Assembly: GCA_905182985.1 (NCBI GenBank)
Contig: CAJJDN010000020.1
Span: 129,272-193,271 of the forward strand
Direction: 5' to 3'
Source of the DNA: Paramecium sonneborni
Taxonomy: Eukaryota > Ciliophora > Oligohymenophorea > Peniculida > Parameciidae
Length of the DNA stretch: 64,000 bases
Shown: positions 39,948-52,338 of the stretch, in pieces
Position numbering within the stretch: position 1 is the first letter of the stretch
Layout: every line of letters begins with the position of its first letter
Made by a program: the position numbers and the translations under genes
The notes under the pieces: model-generated
Told to the model about the DNA's origin: nothing
The model's input: the letters and a program-made list of their open reading frames with translations, nothing else
Databases searched by the model: none

Positions 39948-42098
39948 ATGAATAATTATTTTAGAGAAACAATCATATTAAAGAAGAAGAATAGTTCTTC
40001 TGCAGATACCGAAGACTTTTTCCGATATGCCAATCCTAAATAAACTCAGCCAACTTAAGTAACTGATTAGAATCAATGGACAATCTAATAATGTGATTCA
40101 GAGATATTGTCAGACATCGAAACTCCAGCAAAATCTAGAATGGCTGATTCAATAATAAAAGAATTTGAATTGGAAAATAGTGGAAATGCAGGGTCAAATA
40201 AAAAACAATCAAGACCAAACATAGATGTTATAAATGAAGCTTTGACTTCTAAGTATAGATTGAAAGGAGAGAATGAGACTCTTTTATTTATTATGATAGG
40301 CACTTACATTATAAATATTTGTCTTCATTTAGAGCATATGCTATCACATAGATAACATGACTATAAAAAATATATAGGACTTTTAGTAGATTTTTCGACG
40401 AGTCTTTATTATTTATATGATAGTTATTACAAGTAAATAAATATCTTAATTTATTAAGAGTTAAGAGGATGGAAAATGAATTTCATATAAACATCATTCT
40501 GCATTTGCTAAGTGGTCCAATTTAATTATTTTTGAACATCGCTTATTTTATTTAATTTCATTAATTTTGCTGGTTTTCGATTATATTAAAATCGCTAAAA
40601 TTGTTTGCAACCAATTTTTAAAAGTAAAATTTATCCGATGTTTATAATACTTTTGTAAATAGTTTGCCTTTAATATTTACATCAATAGTAGTATATTTTG
40701 TTTTTACATATTTATGTACTATACTTTATTGTGAGGTGAATAGAGATTATTTTAAGAATGTGGGAGTTAGTGCTTTTACTTTACTATAAATATTAACGAT
40801 AGATGGATGGGGAGATATTACTAAATAATTATTACCAAAAACTGGACTTTCAGTAATAATTTTAATATTCTCATTTATAACTATTTTGGCAATGTTTTTT
40901 TGGTTTCTAATTTAGGCATTTTAAATAGATGTTATGATTTTAGATGAGTTGGTTAAATAAGGAAAAGTAGATATTGATGAAAAATCAATATCTCATAGTT
41001 CCTAAAATTTATTACCTTAGAAATATTATTCAATAATTTTTGGATAATTATAATCAAGAACAGTACTTCTAATATGGATATGTCAATTATTTTATGCAAA
41101 TATGTAGAACAAATTAAATAATATAAATGATTTTCATTATATATGCTTTCATATATTTGTTTCATTAATTTATACTTTGCATTGGATAGCAGTAATAGTA
41201 TTGAAGAATATCGAAGCATTTAATTCATTTTATTCAAATATTTAATTAGCCTTTCATGTACTTTCAGGGCCAATTGCTTTTTGTTATTCACTTTTTGAAG
41301 TTATCACTATTCAATAAGTTAAATATAGTCCAATCCTTATAATGTTGAAAATCTTAACAAATCCTAGTATTCGAGATATTAGTTATATTGCAATTAGAGT
41401 TCTATCCTCTTCTCTCTCTCCATATATTCTAATGCTTATTTTAACATTAATTGTAATGGGAATAATTAAATCAGCTTATCATTCATTCGAATCAGTTGAT
41501 TTATTAGATACACTCCTTATTTATTTGTAAACTCTTACTTTGGATGATTGGGATGGTAGTTTGTCTAAGGGATTTGTTCAAAAAGGACATTATTTTGCTG
41601 CCTTTATTATAATGATATATATTTTAGTGTGTTAGTTTTTACTCATTCCTGCTTTTATGGCTTAAGCTTGTGAAATATTTTAGGTATTATTCACATTCAC
41701 TAAACTAGTAAATTTTAGGAGTCTCATTCAAACCAAGATTAAATTAAGATGGCGATTTAAATTTATATCAATACACTGATACAAATGTAGAAACTATTGT
41801 CAAACGGTAATCTCCAAGAGTTATTAGAATTAATTAATCAAAAAATCTTATTTATCAATTTCTTAAATATCAAAAAGCACTTTTTTCTTATGAGAATAAA
41901 ACACATCCTAAATTATTAATATCACTCTATGGATATCTTACAAATTTAGGAAACTTACATTTCCCTAAATTTGGTATTTTAACTAAATCAGAAAAAAAAT
42001 TGCTTTTAGCTAAGAAATCCTCCAAATTTCTCATAGAATTTAAAAACCAATAAATAGAAATAGATTCAAACTAGATTTAATTTGTGTATTTGCCTTGA
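39948..42098 (+). CDS. Two-repeat voltage-gated-like cation channel, 699 aa
   Basis: Polytopic channel with two homologous six-helix repeats, like two-pore channels. Repeat I: LLFIMIGTYIINICLHLEHM, IGLLVDFSTSLYYLYD, SIVVYFVFTYLCTILY, pore LLQILTIDGWGDI (near residue 275), then S6 VIILIFSFITILAMFFWFLI. Repeat II: YICFHIFVSLIYTLHWIAV, YILMLILTLIVMGIIKSAYH, pore YLQTLTLDDWDGSL (near residue 520), S6 FIIMIYILVCQFLLIPAFM. Both pores carry T-x-D-x-W, the filter signature of Cav and CatSper subunits, which suggests Ca2+ permeability. S4 charges are sparse. Two introns (26 nt ending AAG, 25 nt ending TAG) give exactly 700 codons. Confidence 0.8.
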
Positions 42099-42297
42099 AC
42101 TCATTTATATATAATTTTATATTATGAACAATTAAATTTTGATATTTGAATCGACTTTTTTTTAATAAATTATAAGCTTATGTAATCTAAAAAGGATGAG
42201 TATAAGATTTCTTGTATTAATTTTGATTTTGGTTTGAGATGTATATTATGAGTTATTTTATAAATATTATATTATACATACGTTAAATAAATTTTAT

Positions 42298-43887
42298 ATG
42301 AAAATCAACCAACCTTTTTAGGTTTTTGTTCGTATACGCTCCCAATAAGATTCTACAAATCCAATTGAAGTTGTAAATGAAAATATAGTAATAATGAAAT
42401 TTAAATAATTAGCTTAGAATATCAAATAGAGAAATGAGTTTTTAGAAAATCTTTACTGAAAATGATTCCAATATATCAGTTTATGAAGGAGTATTATTAT
42501 TTATTTATTAGACTTTATCTAAATTTATAAGTAAATTGTTTGAAGGGTTCAATATGACAGTGTTATGCTATGGTATGACAGGATCTGGAAAAACTCATAC
42601 AATGTTTGGGAACTCACATGTAAAAAAATAGTAAATTAAAAGGATCATTATGGAATAGTGTATTAAGCAGTTAAAGAGCTTTTTTAATTAAAGAAAAATG
42701 GATTTATAAAAATTAGTTTTTATGAAATATACAATGAATAGATTATTGATTTATTAGAATAAAACACATAAAATTTATAAGTTTAAGAAGATAAGAATGG
42801 AGATACAAAGATACCAGGTTTATCATAATAATGTATAGTTGACGAAGATCATTTAGTTTAATTAATTTAATAAGCATAAAAAAGAAGATAGTTAGCTTCA
42901 ACTGCTAGTAATCAATATTCATCTAGATCACATGCTATAGTGTAGATTTAAGTGATGAATTATGATGAAAAATAAAATATTAAATATGATGGTAAATTAA
43001 TATTAGCTGATTTGGCAGGAAGTGAAAGATGTTACAATTATAAAAATGGAGGAACTTAAAAAATTTAATAAGAAGGTTAGAATATTAATAAATCTTTGTT
43101 GGCATTGGGATAATGTATTATGATGTTGAATTAATGTAAAACACACATTCCTTATAGAAATTCAAAATTAACAAGAATTTTGAAATAATCTTTAAGTGGT
43201 AATTCAATGACTCTTTTTATTGCATGCATAAGTAAATAATTCAGTGAAGAAACTGAAAATACATTAAAATATGCATAATAAGCATGTGCTATTAAAACTT
43301 CAATAACTTAAACTATTACATAAATTTAAATTGAATAACCAAAAAGATCAATATCATTTGAAATTTAGAATCTAGAATAGTAATTAAATAGCTACTTTTT
43401 AATTAATAATGGTTTGCATAAAAATCTAAATACACTATATTAGAATGTATAAAAAGAATAGGAGACAAAAGTTATAGTTTAAAATGTAGAGTAATAAATA
43501 GCATCAAATATGAGAAAACAGAAATTAATAATAAACTAAATTAAAGGATTAATTGTAGAAAAAGAAAATTAAGATAAATCCTTTACATATAGAGGATCAG
43601 AAGTAAGATTTTGTGATTTGAGTAATAAAAGTTCTATGATTTCATAAATACAACCTCAGACTGCAGATTAGAGTTGTTAAACAGAAAGAATTTAAAGTCC
43701 TTTATAGTTTGATTTAAAGCATGGTCGAAATAATTCTTAATAAGTAATCAATACTATTGAGATTCATAAGATCCCATAATCAAAAAGATTTTCAAATCCA
43801 TTTTTAAGCACAATGGTATAAGATGAAGGAACAAAAAAAGATGTTCTGTAAGATAGAACAAATAGATTCAGGATTAAAATAAAATGA
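42298..43887 (+). CDS. Kinesin-like motor protein, 506 aa, N-terminal motor
   Basis: Microtubule motor. Motor landmarks: start [14 protein letters not shown]-loop [15 protein letters not shown], switch [13 protein letters not shown], switch [24 protein letters not shown] and [19 protein letters not shown]. The neck and tail are short, Gln/Asn-rich with a weak coiled coil (residues ~330-400), and end basic. Three introns (25, 21 and 23 nt) in the first third give exactly 507 codons. Subfamily cannot be assigned by eye; the short tail is unlike kinesin-1 or kinesin-2. Same-strand neighbour of the channel, 199 nt away. Confidence 0.93.
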
Positions 43888-44017
43888 AGAATTTTACTAT
43901 TGAATATATTTAAATATTAATAATCAATATAAATATTTTTGAGACTTGTTTAATGAATATATTTGAGGATAGTTTAATATTATTAGTTTGTTATATGTAA
44001 TAGAAATATATGATTTC

Positions 44018-44050
44018 AATAATAATAATAATAAATATTATTATTATTAC
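44018..44050. repeat. AAT/ATT inverted microsatellite
   Basis: A run of AAT units directly followed by ATT units, able to fold into a hairpin, in the 192-nt gap between the kinesin stop and the CCCH start. It may mark a transcript end or be simple slippage. Confidence 0.6.
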
Positions 44051-44079
44051 TTTTCTGTGTACGAATCATTTCATTATTG

Positions 44080-44841
44080 ATGCAGGAAATATATAAACGT
44101 AAAACTCATAAATAGAGAAACTCCGTTCATACATAAGATTAAAAAATAAATTCTGAAAGGTTTTCATTATCAAATATCATTGAAATATAGACGTAGTCTA
44201 AATGTTGATATGAATAATTATACACCTAAGTAACCAAAATGGGCTGAAAAGACTATAAAAAATATGAATAGATACTCCTTTAATGATAAAAATGAATAAG
44301 ATAAGAGAGGTTCAATGAGCACAGTAGCCACATTGACTACAATGAGCACAGATTTTTATGTTTAGGATGATGATGCTATTGAAGAGATGACATCTTCAAG
44401 TGATGAATCATAAAGAAATGTTAAATTTAAAACAGAAATGTGTAAAAATTGGAGTCTGCTTGGTAGATGTAATTATGGAAATAAATGTTAATTTGCACAT
44501 GGTTAAAATGAAATGATAAATCGATAATCCAATTAGAAATACAAATCTAAACTTTGTCGATCTTTCCATTAGGATTATGTTAATAAGAATAATTATTAAT
44601 TTAGGTTTGCTTTTATGGAGCTAGATGCCAATTTATTCATGAAAGCAGAAGTGTTGACCAAATTAGAAAGGATTTCAAATCTTAGACTTCATTTTATTAA
44701 CCTGCTTCTAATTAATTAAGGTTGAAATCTTTTCAGCTTATAACAAGTGATTGGAAGTAAGAAATACCATTGCAAGAATGCTTTAAACTTTGGAAGACTA
44801 AATTATTGTTATAAATCAACATATCTTCAAGCAGTGACTGA
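44080..44841 (+). CDS. Tandem CCCH zinc-finger protein, tristetraprolin type, 234 aa
   Basis: RNA-binding protein expected to bind AU-rich mRNA elements. Two fingers with exact C-x8-C-x5-C-x3-H spacing: finger 1 CKNWSLLGRCNYGNKCQFAH preceded by KFKTEM, and finger 2 CRSFHQDYVCFYGARCQFIH preceded by KYKSKL; the linker is of TTP length. The 26-nt intron inside finger 2 (GTTAATAAG...TTTAG) is proven by the restored spacing. A 31-nt intron with GTTTTC donor joins the first exon (MQEIYKRKTHKQRNS) to RRSLNVDMNNYTPK. Spliced length is 235 codons. If the first junction is wrong, ATG 44218 is the next start. Confidence 0.88.
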
Positions 44842-44888
44842 AGATATTGTTTGATTTATGATTAAATATTTATTATTTATTATATTAA

Positions 44889-45760
44889 ATGATTTAGGAT
44901 TAATATTTGTTGTTGCTCAAACAGAATTCCATATCTAACAAAATTATCGAAGCCTATTTACAATAAAAATAGTTTTTAATTAAGTAAAATCAACATAATT
45001 ACAAAGCAATGTGATTTCTTACTTTGCAAATATAATTACATATGGCCCTATTGCTTTATTTAATGCTTAGAAAATATGCTCCTCTAAATAATCTTAACAA
45101 TTTGTTAGTACTATTAGGAAAAATTATGAAACTATGTTTGGTTTAAATGATTAATTAGATTCCTTAAATTTCTTTGATAAATAGTAAGATTACTTTAAAC
45201 AATACTTTTCAGAATAAATATTGAATTCTCAATATTTAAGCTTTTTAGATGATTTAAAAGATTGTGTATATATTAAATAATTAACTAAAAATTAATGGCT
45301 TGATTAACTTTAAGAGATTATTGAAATATCTACTATTTAAGAAGTAAAACTCTAATATAATTATAGATCAACTAAACATAAATTATTAATGATTCCCTTG
45401 AAAGTGATACGCAAGCTCGAGAAAGAAAGAGGTAATTTATATATTTATTAAATTAGTATTTGTTATGATGGAGACGAAGAAAAAACTCCTTAATAAAGTG
45501 AAGAAGATGAATAAAGTAAAAACAAAGTAAATATTTTTATTACATAATTGAAAGTATTAAAAAAATAAGAAAGAAAAAGAATTATAAAATGGAGAAGGAG
45601 GTGAAGAGGGATATGATGCCAGTAATTCTGATCATAAGATTAAGATTTCGAAATTGCCAAGAAGAATCATCTAAAGGAGAAAATAAGCTAACAATCAAGA
45701 ATTTGACACAGATAGAGAATATGTATGTATTTTTCATTTATTTAGAAATAAAAAGAATGA
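44889..45760 (+). CDS. Uncharacterised protein, 265 aa
   Basis: Starts MIQDQYLLLLKQNSISNKI, and after a 23-nt intron (acceptor AAAG) runs NNVISYFANIITYGPIALF and LDDLKDCVYIKQLTKN; an acidic patch (DGDEEKTPQQSEEDEQSK) precedes a 28-nt intron, then a Gly/Glu patch and the basic KLPRRIIQRRKQ; a 23-nt intron lies just before the end. Total exactly 266 codons. ATG 44858 in another frame gives a longer unspliced start but poorer protein. The gene begins 47 nt after the CCCH stop and ends 52 nt before the centrin. No family recognised; mostly helical with an acidic-then-basic tail. Confidence 0.65.
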
Positions 45761-45812
45761 ACAAAATTATTTAATATGTGTAATTATTATATATATTTAT
45801 ATTAATTTCATA

Positions 45813-46450
45813 ATGAGATCAAATCCTCGTTCATAATCAAAAAAAGAATCGAAGACTGTTTAATAACCTTCTCCTCCACCTCCTCCACCTCCTCCAAAAA
45901 AACCAGAAGAAAAATAATTCAATCCAGATATATATGTTAAATAAAATTTAAGTCGAGATGAAGTTATTGAATTGAAGGTTATTAAATATAAAAATTTATT
46001 TTTTTAGAAAGCTTTTGATCTCTTCGATGATGATGGAAGTGGTACAATAGATCCAGCTGAATTAAAGGGAGCTTTTGAAGAATTAGGGCTTAGAGCTCAA
46101 AATAAAATGATTTATTAAGTTTTAGGAGAAATTGATTAAGATAACTAAGGAGGATTTTCATTTGACAATTTTATTAAACTAGCTACAGCTAAATAAAACT
46201 TAAAAGAAACAAGAGGTTCTTTGATGAGAACTTTTAATTTATTTGATCTTAATCGTGAAGGTTATAATATTGAGTAATTATAGGTAGAATTACATGGGAT
46301 GAATTGAAAAGAGTCTCAGCTGATTTAGGAGATGATTTGAGTGATGAAGAAATTAAAAAGATTTTTAGAAAAGCTGATCTAAATGATGATGGTTTTGTAA
46401 CATTTGATGATTTCTATAATATGATGACAGGAAGAGTCTATTATGATTGA
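45813..46450 (+). CDS. Centrin-like protein with polyproline N-terminus, 194 aa
   Basis: Calcium-binding cytoskeletal protein of the centrin/caltractin group. Four EF-hands: DDDGSGTIDPAEL, DQDNQGGFSFDNF (degenerate), DLNREGRITWDEL and DLNDDGFVTFDDF; sites 1 and 4 look functional. Centrin features include KAFDLFDDDGSGTI and KRVSADLGDDLSDEEI. The N-terminus is unusual: PSPPPPPPPPKKPEEK, about 40 residues long. Two introns with GTT donors (30 and 23 nt, TAG acceptors) give exactly 195 codons. Likely associated with basal bodies or the contractile lattice, by family. Confidence 0.93.
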
Positions 46451-46619
46451 ACGAATAACATTATAATAAAATATAAGTATTGTAATTTCGGAATTTCTTA
46501 AATTGCCTTAATTTTTTAATTCTAAATAACTATCTATTAATCAATATATGTTACTTATAAAAAACAATAAATTAGATTTCTTGCATTGGCCTTATAATTT
46601 TGAATGTATAAATTTTATT

Positions 46620-49499
46620 ATGTATATAAAAAAATTAAAAGACTTAATATCAATAACATTAGATGATTATCGAAATGAGAGGTATAGTGCATAACATAAT
46701 TAATTGATACTTAAAAAAATATGGCCAACTTTTCTTACTTTGGTGAAATTTTATACTATTATTGGACTAATATACGTAATAATTTAAAATTCTCTCTATT
46801 TCTCAAGTTTTAATAAGGCTTACACAACATTTTATTTCTATATTCAGCTTGTTGCTACTGTTATATATGTGAGTGTGGTTGAGAGAATAACAAATTCCTT
46901 AAGGGAGTCTTATAAATTATAACTTATCTTTTTTACATTCATTTTGATTGAGAGCTCCTTTTAAATATATTTAGTTGAAGTATATTTATAGAATGAGACA
47001 GAGAATAATATATTAACTGTATGCTAGTTGTTTATAAACTTATTACTTGTTTTAGGGATAGTCAGAACGATAAAATTAAGAATTATGATACTACTGAAAT
47101 TTTACATTTATTTTATTGCTAGAGGAATTACTTTCCATTTTAAAACATTATAATCGGTCAATATTTTATTTTTTATAATTTTGATTTTGTATTTTTGGGA
47201 TTAGCAATTAATAAATTTGAGCAAAGTCTCATAATTTACTGATCAAACTTTGAAAAGTATTCCAAGTGCTGTATGTGTATTAGATTAAAATTGTTAAGAT
47301 GTATTATTTACAAATAATTTTACTAATAAATTAATAAATTCTCTAAATTATGGTGGATTTTCAGGAACAAAATCTATTAATCTATAGAATTAAAGATTTC
47401 CATCTTAGGAATCAATTTTAAGTTCACCCTTTAATGAATTAGTTTAATTTTTTGATAATTTAACTTTACCCTAATCTGAGGTTAAAGAGTAATTTAATTC
47501 TGATAGTGTAAATAGATTAGATTCTAAATATGAATGTGCGGATCAAAATTAAATTAATCTTAATCAAGCTTTAAAATTAATAAAAATGAATGAGAAATAA
47601 ACATCAGGATGTATATATACGTTAAGATGTTCATTCAATAATCAGATATAAGGATCAGAATATCCAATAATAGTAGAAGCTAGGATAAAAACTAAATTAC
47701 AATATGGCTTAAATAGAAATGCCATCCTTTTGAATCTCTATGATATATCTCCTAATTTTAAATCTTCTTATTATAAGAAACTTAATGAGTTCAAAAGCTA
47801 AGTAATTCGTTCGATATCACATGAATTAAGAACAAGATTAAATGTTATTTAAGGTTTCTTATAAGTAATTTAATGTAACAGTATTAATTATGATAAAGAA
47901 ACTAATAAATTATTAAGAGCTGCATTCAATAATTGCCGAATTCAAAATCTTATAATAAGTTCAATTATTAATTATAATTTAATAAGAGAAAAGAAATTGG
48001 TTACAAAAATTGAAAAATGTAAATTGATATCAAAAATATAAGAAGTCTTAGATTTATTTTAAGAGGAAGCTGAAATAAAAAATATTAGAATAACATTTTA
48101 GAAATAAATCAATTAATAATAAAATGAAATGTTAGATTATGAAAAATTTTAGAGTATTTTGATCCATATGATATCAAATAGTATAAAATTTAATAATAAA
48201 GGCGGATAAATTTTTATAACAATTACAAAAGAGACTTAGGATAGAGATAAAATAATTAATAATAAGGAGAATGAAAAGAAGACTTTATAACCTTCATATA
48301 GTTCTTAAACAAATAGAAGTTGTTAGGATTTAAATGAAAGTTCTTTTCATTTTCCTTTAAGGAAAAATACAACATTAAGATAATAATTAATAAATCCTTC
48401 TAGTTAATTTTCAAATGTTTAACTACCATAATAAACGAATACTTATCTATATGAATATTATATAATTGAAATTAAAGATAATGGTTAGGGAATAAATTCA
48501 TAGAAATTGGAAGCAATTTAAAATTTATTAAAAAATGAAGAGAAAGCCTTCTAAGATTTAGATAGTGATTCTGCATCTGGTATGATGTTAGGTTTAAGAG
48601 CATCTAATGCATTAATAAAATATCTAAGTGGAAAAGAAGAAGATAATTATATAACAATCGACTCAATTATAGATTAAGGAACTACAGTTTGTATTCATCT
48701 CAAATGTCGAGTAATATAATTAACGGATGGACTATTACCGAGTGATTTATATAATAAAGAGAGTTCTTAGATTGAATTAGAAGGAAAGATACCAGATATT
48801 GAATGCTAAAGTTTTAAATTTAATATATGGACAGATCCAGAAATGAGTAGTAAAACTAATATGATTTGCAAAACTAAAAGATCTTCTTAAAATATAAATT
48901 TGATTAATAAAAAAGGGAGTGTTCACATGTTCTCTAATAATAACATATCAAGTTTTTATAAAAATATGGAAGGCAGTTAATTTAAGAGTTAAAGTTGTTT
49001 TTGTGAATAAAAAATAGTTATTGTTGATGATGAACCATATAATTTATTAGTTTTGGAATCTTTGCTTAAATAATTAGGATATTTGTCAATTAAAGCAGAT
49101 AATGGTAAATAATGTGTTTAACTGATTGAAAATAATATTTCATTGTTTGATGAACATAAATGTCAAGGATTTAAAGCTATTATTATGGATTATTAAATGC
49201 CAATAATGAATGGATAAGAAGCGACTAAATAATTATAGTTTCTATTCAAAGAATAGTCCAGAATTCAAATTCCAATTTTTGGATTAACAGGATTTTCTGG
49301 AGAAGATGATTTAATCAATTTAATAGATGCTGGAATGAGAGAAGTTTATATTAAACCTATTACTCTTAAAACATTGGAAGAAATGATCAATAATTTAAAT
49401 TTAATAGAATGTAGGGATACACCATGTCTATCTTCAAGGCAATTTTAATGTTTTGAACTAAATTATGCTGATGACTTAGAATAATTAGCTCATGAATGA
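46620..49499 (+). CDS. Hybrid sensor histidine kinase, 959 aa, single exon
   Basis: Two-component phosphorelay sensor. N-terminal third: several membrane segments between residues ~30 and 200 (VKFYTIIGLIYVII; FFTFILIESSF; ILFFIILILYFW). A PAS-like region follows (IPSAVCVLDQNCQDVLFTNN). HisKA H-box SISHELRTRLNVIQGF with His401, N-box HMISNSIKFNNKGGQIFI, G boxes IEIKDNGQGINSQK and SGMMLGLRASNALIKY. C-terminal receiver: IVIVDDEPYNLLVLE, phospho-acceptor Asp857 in IIMDYQMPIMNGQEA, the Thr in FGLTGFSG and the Lys in VYIKPIT. Intronless over 2880 nt. Ciliate histidine kinases of this layout are known; the signal sensed is unknown. Confidence 0.95.
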
Positions 49500-49518
49500 T
49501 AGTTATTAATTAATTTAT

Positions 49519-49890
49519 ATGTAAATTAGTATTAATAGTTAACAGTTAGCCCTCACAAAGATTCAAAACAATGCATTTAATGTCTAATATTCTCCTTTTA
49601 GGCTCTTAAATATCAAATACACTGAAGCTTCTACTTAAAGGCTTATTGAAGAACCCATAAATAACATTCAAGTATTTTAAATCTAAGGCAGTAACTATGA
49701 AGAGCATTTTAATACTAAAAATAGTAAACTACCTAAACAAACTAAAGAATCAGTCAAAGTTATATCTATTGATTTAAAACTTTAAAAGAAAAAATTAAAA
49801 TCAACCTCGAAAGAAAACCTATCCGATTATCAAAAAAAATTAATCAGCGACATATAAAAAATTGAATAAGAAATCCTAAATCTCAGTTGA
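49519..49890 (+). CDS. Small uncharacterised protein, 123 aa
   Basis: One open frame of 124 codons, MQISINSQQLALTKIQNNAF, YSPFRLLNIKYTEAS, then a Lys/Ser-rich helical end (KKKLKSTSKENLSDYQKK). It starts 20 nt after the histidine kinase stop. No family recognised and no membrane segment. The very tight spacing suggests it might be cotranscribed, but ciliate genes are often this close. Confidence 0.6.
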
Positions 49891-50054
49891 AATCCTTAAC
49901 TTTTTATTTACACAAATTATATATTCATTTTAAATTAAATTTAACAAATTAGTAAATTTTCTTTTCTCTTCTTAGTAGAATAATTTCATAGTTTAAGTAT
50001 TATTTATCTTTTTTATTTTTTTATAATAATAACGTATTAAAATCTTAAATTTCT

Positions 50055-51839
50055 TCATTAAAACTTTGAGAAACTAGAAACTAGAAACTAGACTTCTAAC
50101 ATATTAAATTATTTTTATTTTATACTAGTGATTTTTGTATAAATATGTATAATCACTCTATTGATTTTTTACTCAAAGTTATATTTTTCTAGATTAAGTA
50201 CTGCCTCTTAACAGTTAACAAAAATCTAATTCTGCTATTTATTATAAAGGATGTCCCTCATCAGGAACTAACTTAAGTACTTTTATTATTTACCCAAATC
50301 AAAATCTTCTCCTAAATTCGTTGCCAATCTTGATTATCTTCTAATATTAGATTATTAAGATTAAATTTTTAAATCTAATTCGCTTTAAGATCTTAATTCA
50401 ATTATAGTTTTAAGTGAAGGTAAAATTACTTTTTTTTTTTTTACATCATTCTATTATTTTATCTTGCTCTTTATATTTACAAACCAATGGTGTTTCATAC
50501 TATCTGAAATTTAAATTCTTTGTCCTATTATGTTTAGATTTAGATATAATACTAGGGTTTTATTCTAACAATTTTACCAATAAATCTAATCCGCTCAAAC
50601 TTACATTTTTTTCGATTTACTATTCTAAACTTGAAATCTATACAACCTTTTCTTATGATATTTTTATTTCAAGTAATTTTTTTATTTTATTTGAATCAAT
50701 CTCAAATGACTCAAAATATTTTTCACTTGGTAATTATTTTGGAAAAGCCATAAAATATTATAAGACCCCTAAACTATACAAATCAGATGTTATATTTGGA
50801 GGAAATCCTATAAAAAATTCTGGAGCTATAAAACCTTCTATTTATCTATTCAGAATCCAATCAAGTTTATCATTTATTTTATATTGCTATAATTTATAAA
50901 TAACAACAATACTTTAAAAGATAAATTAATTAAAAATATTTATAAGAGTTGATTATTTTAGTTGATTATTATATTTAGAGGATTTAAATTTCCATGATAG
51001 AACTAATGCTTATCTAAAAATTTTAAGGTTTACAGTATCTAGTAGATAATCTATTTGATAAACAAAAATCAAATACTGATGCAATCTAAACTTCATTTAA
51101 AGGATTTTTTTAAATCATGTTGTAAAGTGATTCACCTTTAAAATGCTCAAATAAAATAAATAAGTAAGACTCATCTTCATAAACTCTTCTTAATTATAAT
51201 AAATTTTGATGCTTAACAGATCTTAACAATTAGATTTCATTGTGTACAATTTCTTCTATTTCAGGACATAAATCAAAATCTTCCATTTTGTAAATTTATA
51301 CAGTAAATTAAACATTATTCTATATATTAAACTTATATTCATACACTTTTTTTATAACACTAATATACACCAGGAAGCATTCTATCAGTTAATTTGTATT
51401 TACCAAAAAAATCATTTAATTTACAATATTATTTCATCAATTTATACCAATTTCTATATTAAATAAATTATGAAAAAAATAGAAATGTATTTCCAATATT
51501 ATTAGAAATTATAAATCCATAAGTTTTAGCCTCTTTATATTGTATTAATTCTTTTTGTATTGTGCAATTGCTTAAAATCAAATGAGTATATATTTTATCT
51601 AATTAACAAATTAAGATGTTTGGATAAATGTAGAATAATTTTTCTGAAAATTCATGTTTTTATGCATCATATGAAAACACAGATCCTGATTATAATTATG
51701 GATTCTATTAAATTTTCTTCATATATTCTTCTCCTATTTATTTTAAATTTTAGCTTTCTAATTCTTTTGGAGAAAATTTTGCCACCAAGTTTAATAGCCA
51801 ACCTATTTAATTTTGTTCTTGAAGATCTGCAGCTTTCAT
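50055..51839 (-). CDS. Pseudokinase, same family as 30763, 559 aa
   Basis: N-terminal ~190 residues (KAADLQEQNQIGWLLN, EYMKKIQQNPQLQSGSVF, YGFIISNNIGNTFLFF) then a degenerate kinase domain. Gly loop RMLPGVYQCYKK lacks G-x-G; the lysine strand reads FTVQIYKM; catalytic loop FYHGNLNPLNIII (HRD lost) and DFG replaced by LINLSFK. The C-lobe is kept: EGFIAPEFFIGFPPNITSD, LYSLGVLQYFMAF and LEQNPRQRIQISDSMKHHWF. A ~125-residue Gln/Lys tail follows. Four introns (25-28 nt, TAG) give exactly 560 codons; the last falls inside NPR|QR. Probably a scaffold or allosteric partner, not an enzyme. Confidence 0.82.
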
Positions 51840-52338
51840 TTGAAATTATTAAATAATAATATGTTCTTTTAAATTGAAAATAATAAAGAAAAATATAATA
51901 GAAAGTAAAACACAATAATAATACTATCTTTTAGAAGATCATTTAATAATAATAAAAATATTAACTATTTCATTAATCAATAAAAATAGTAGAAAATGAG
52001 ATTATTTATATGAGATAAAAAAATGTTGAAGAAGTATAAAGTTATCAAATATTTTTGAAATTTTATTTTTCTAATAACAAAATTTGCTTAAAGAAATGAA
52101 TAAATTAATAAATCAATAAATGAAGAAAAGAAGATGAGCTGCAATATCTCAGAAAGAACACTAAAAGTTCTGTCAAAATTATTTTTATAATGGAAAGATG
52201 TATATGTATATTGTGCATAATTATAAACATAGTATAAAATAAATTTAATCTTTTATTCAATAAAAATTTTAGAAGAATTTATAATATTGCTAATTATTAT
52301 TAATATAAGAAATTAAAACTATAAAATATTAATAGACT
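51840..52338. other. Spacer, nothing recognisable
   Basis: About 500 nt of AT-rich DNA between two minus-strand genes; contains the pseudokinase promoter. Confidence 0.4.

Noticed and set aside
44858..44860. ATG as start of the 44889 gene
   Set aside because: It gives an unspliced hydrophobic N-terminus; the spliced form from 44889 gives a better protein and a larger gap to the CCCH stop.
46620..49499. Bacterial origin or contamination for the hybrid histidine kinase
   Set aside because: It uses many TAA/TAG Gln codons, has the same AT-rich composition as its neighbours, and ciliates are known to have such kinases.
50414..50899. 161-codon plus-strand frame with hydrophobic start
   Set aside because: Antisense to the pseudokinase at 50055-51839, which has clear kinase C-lobe motifs and an exact spliced length.
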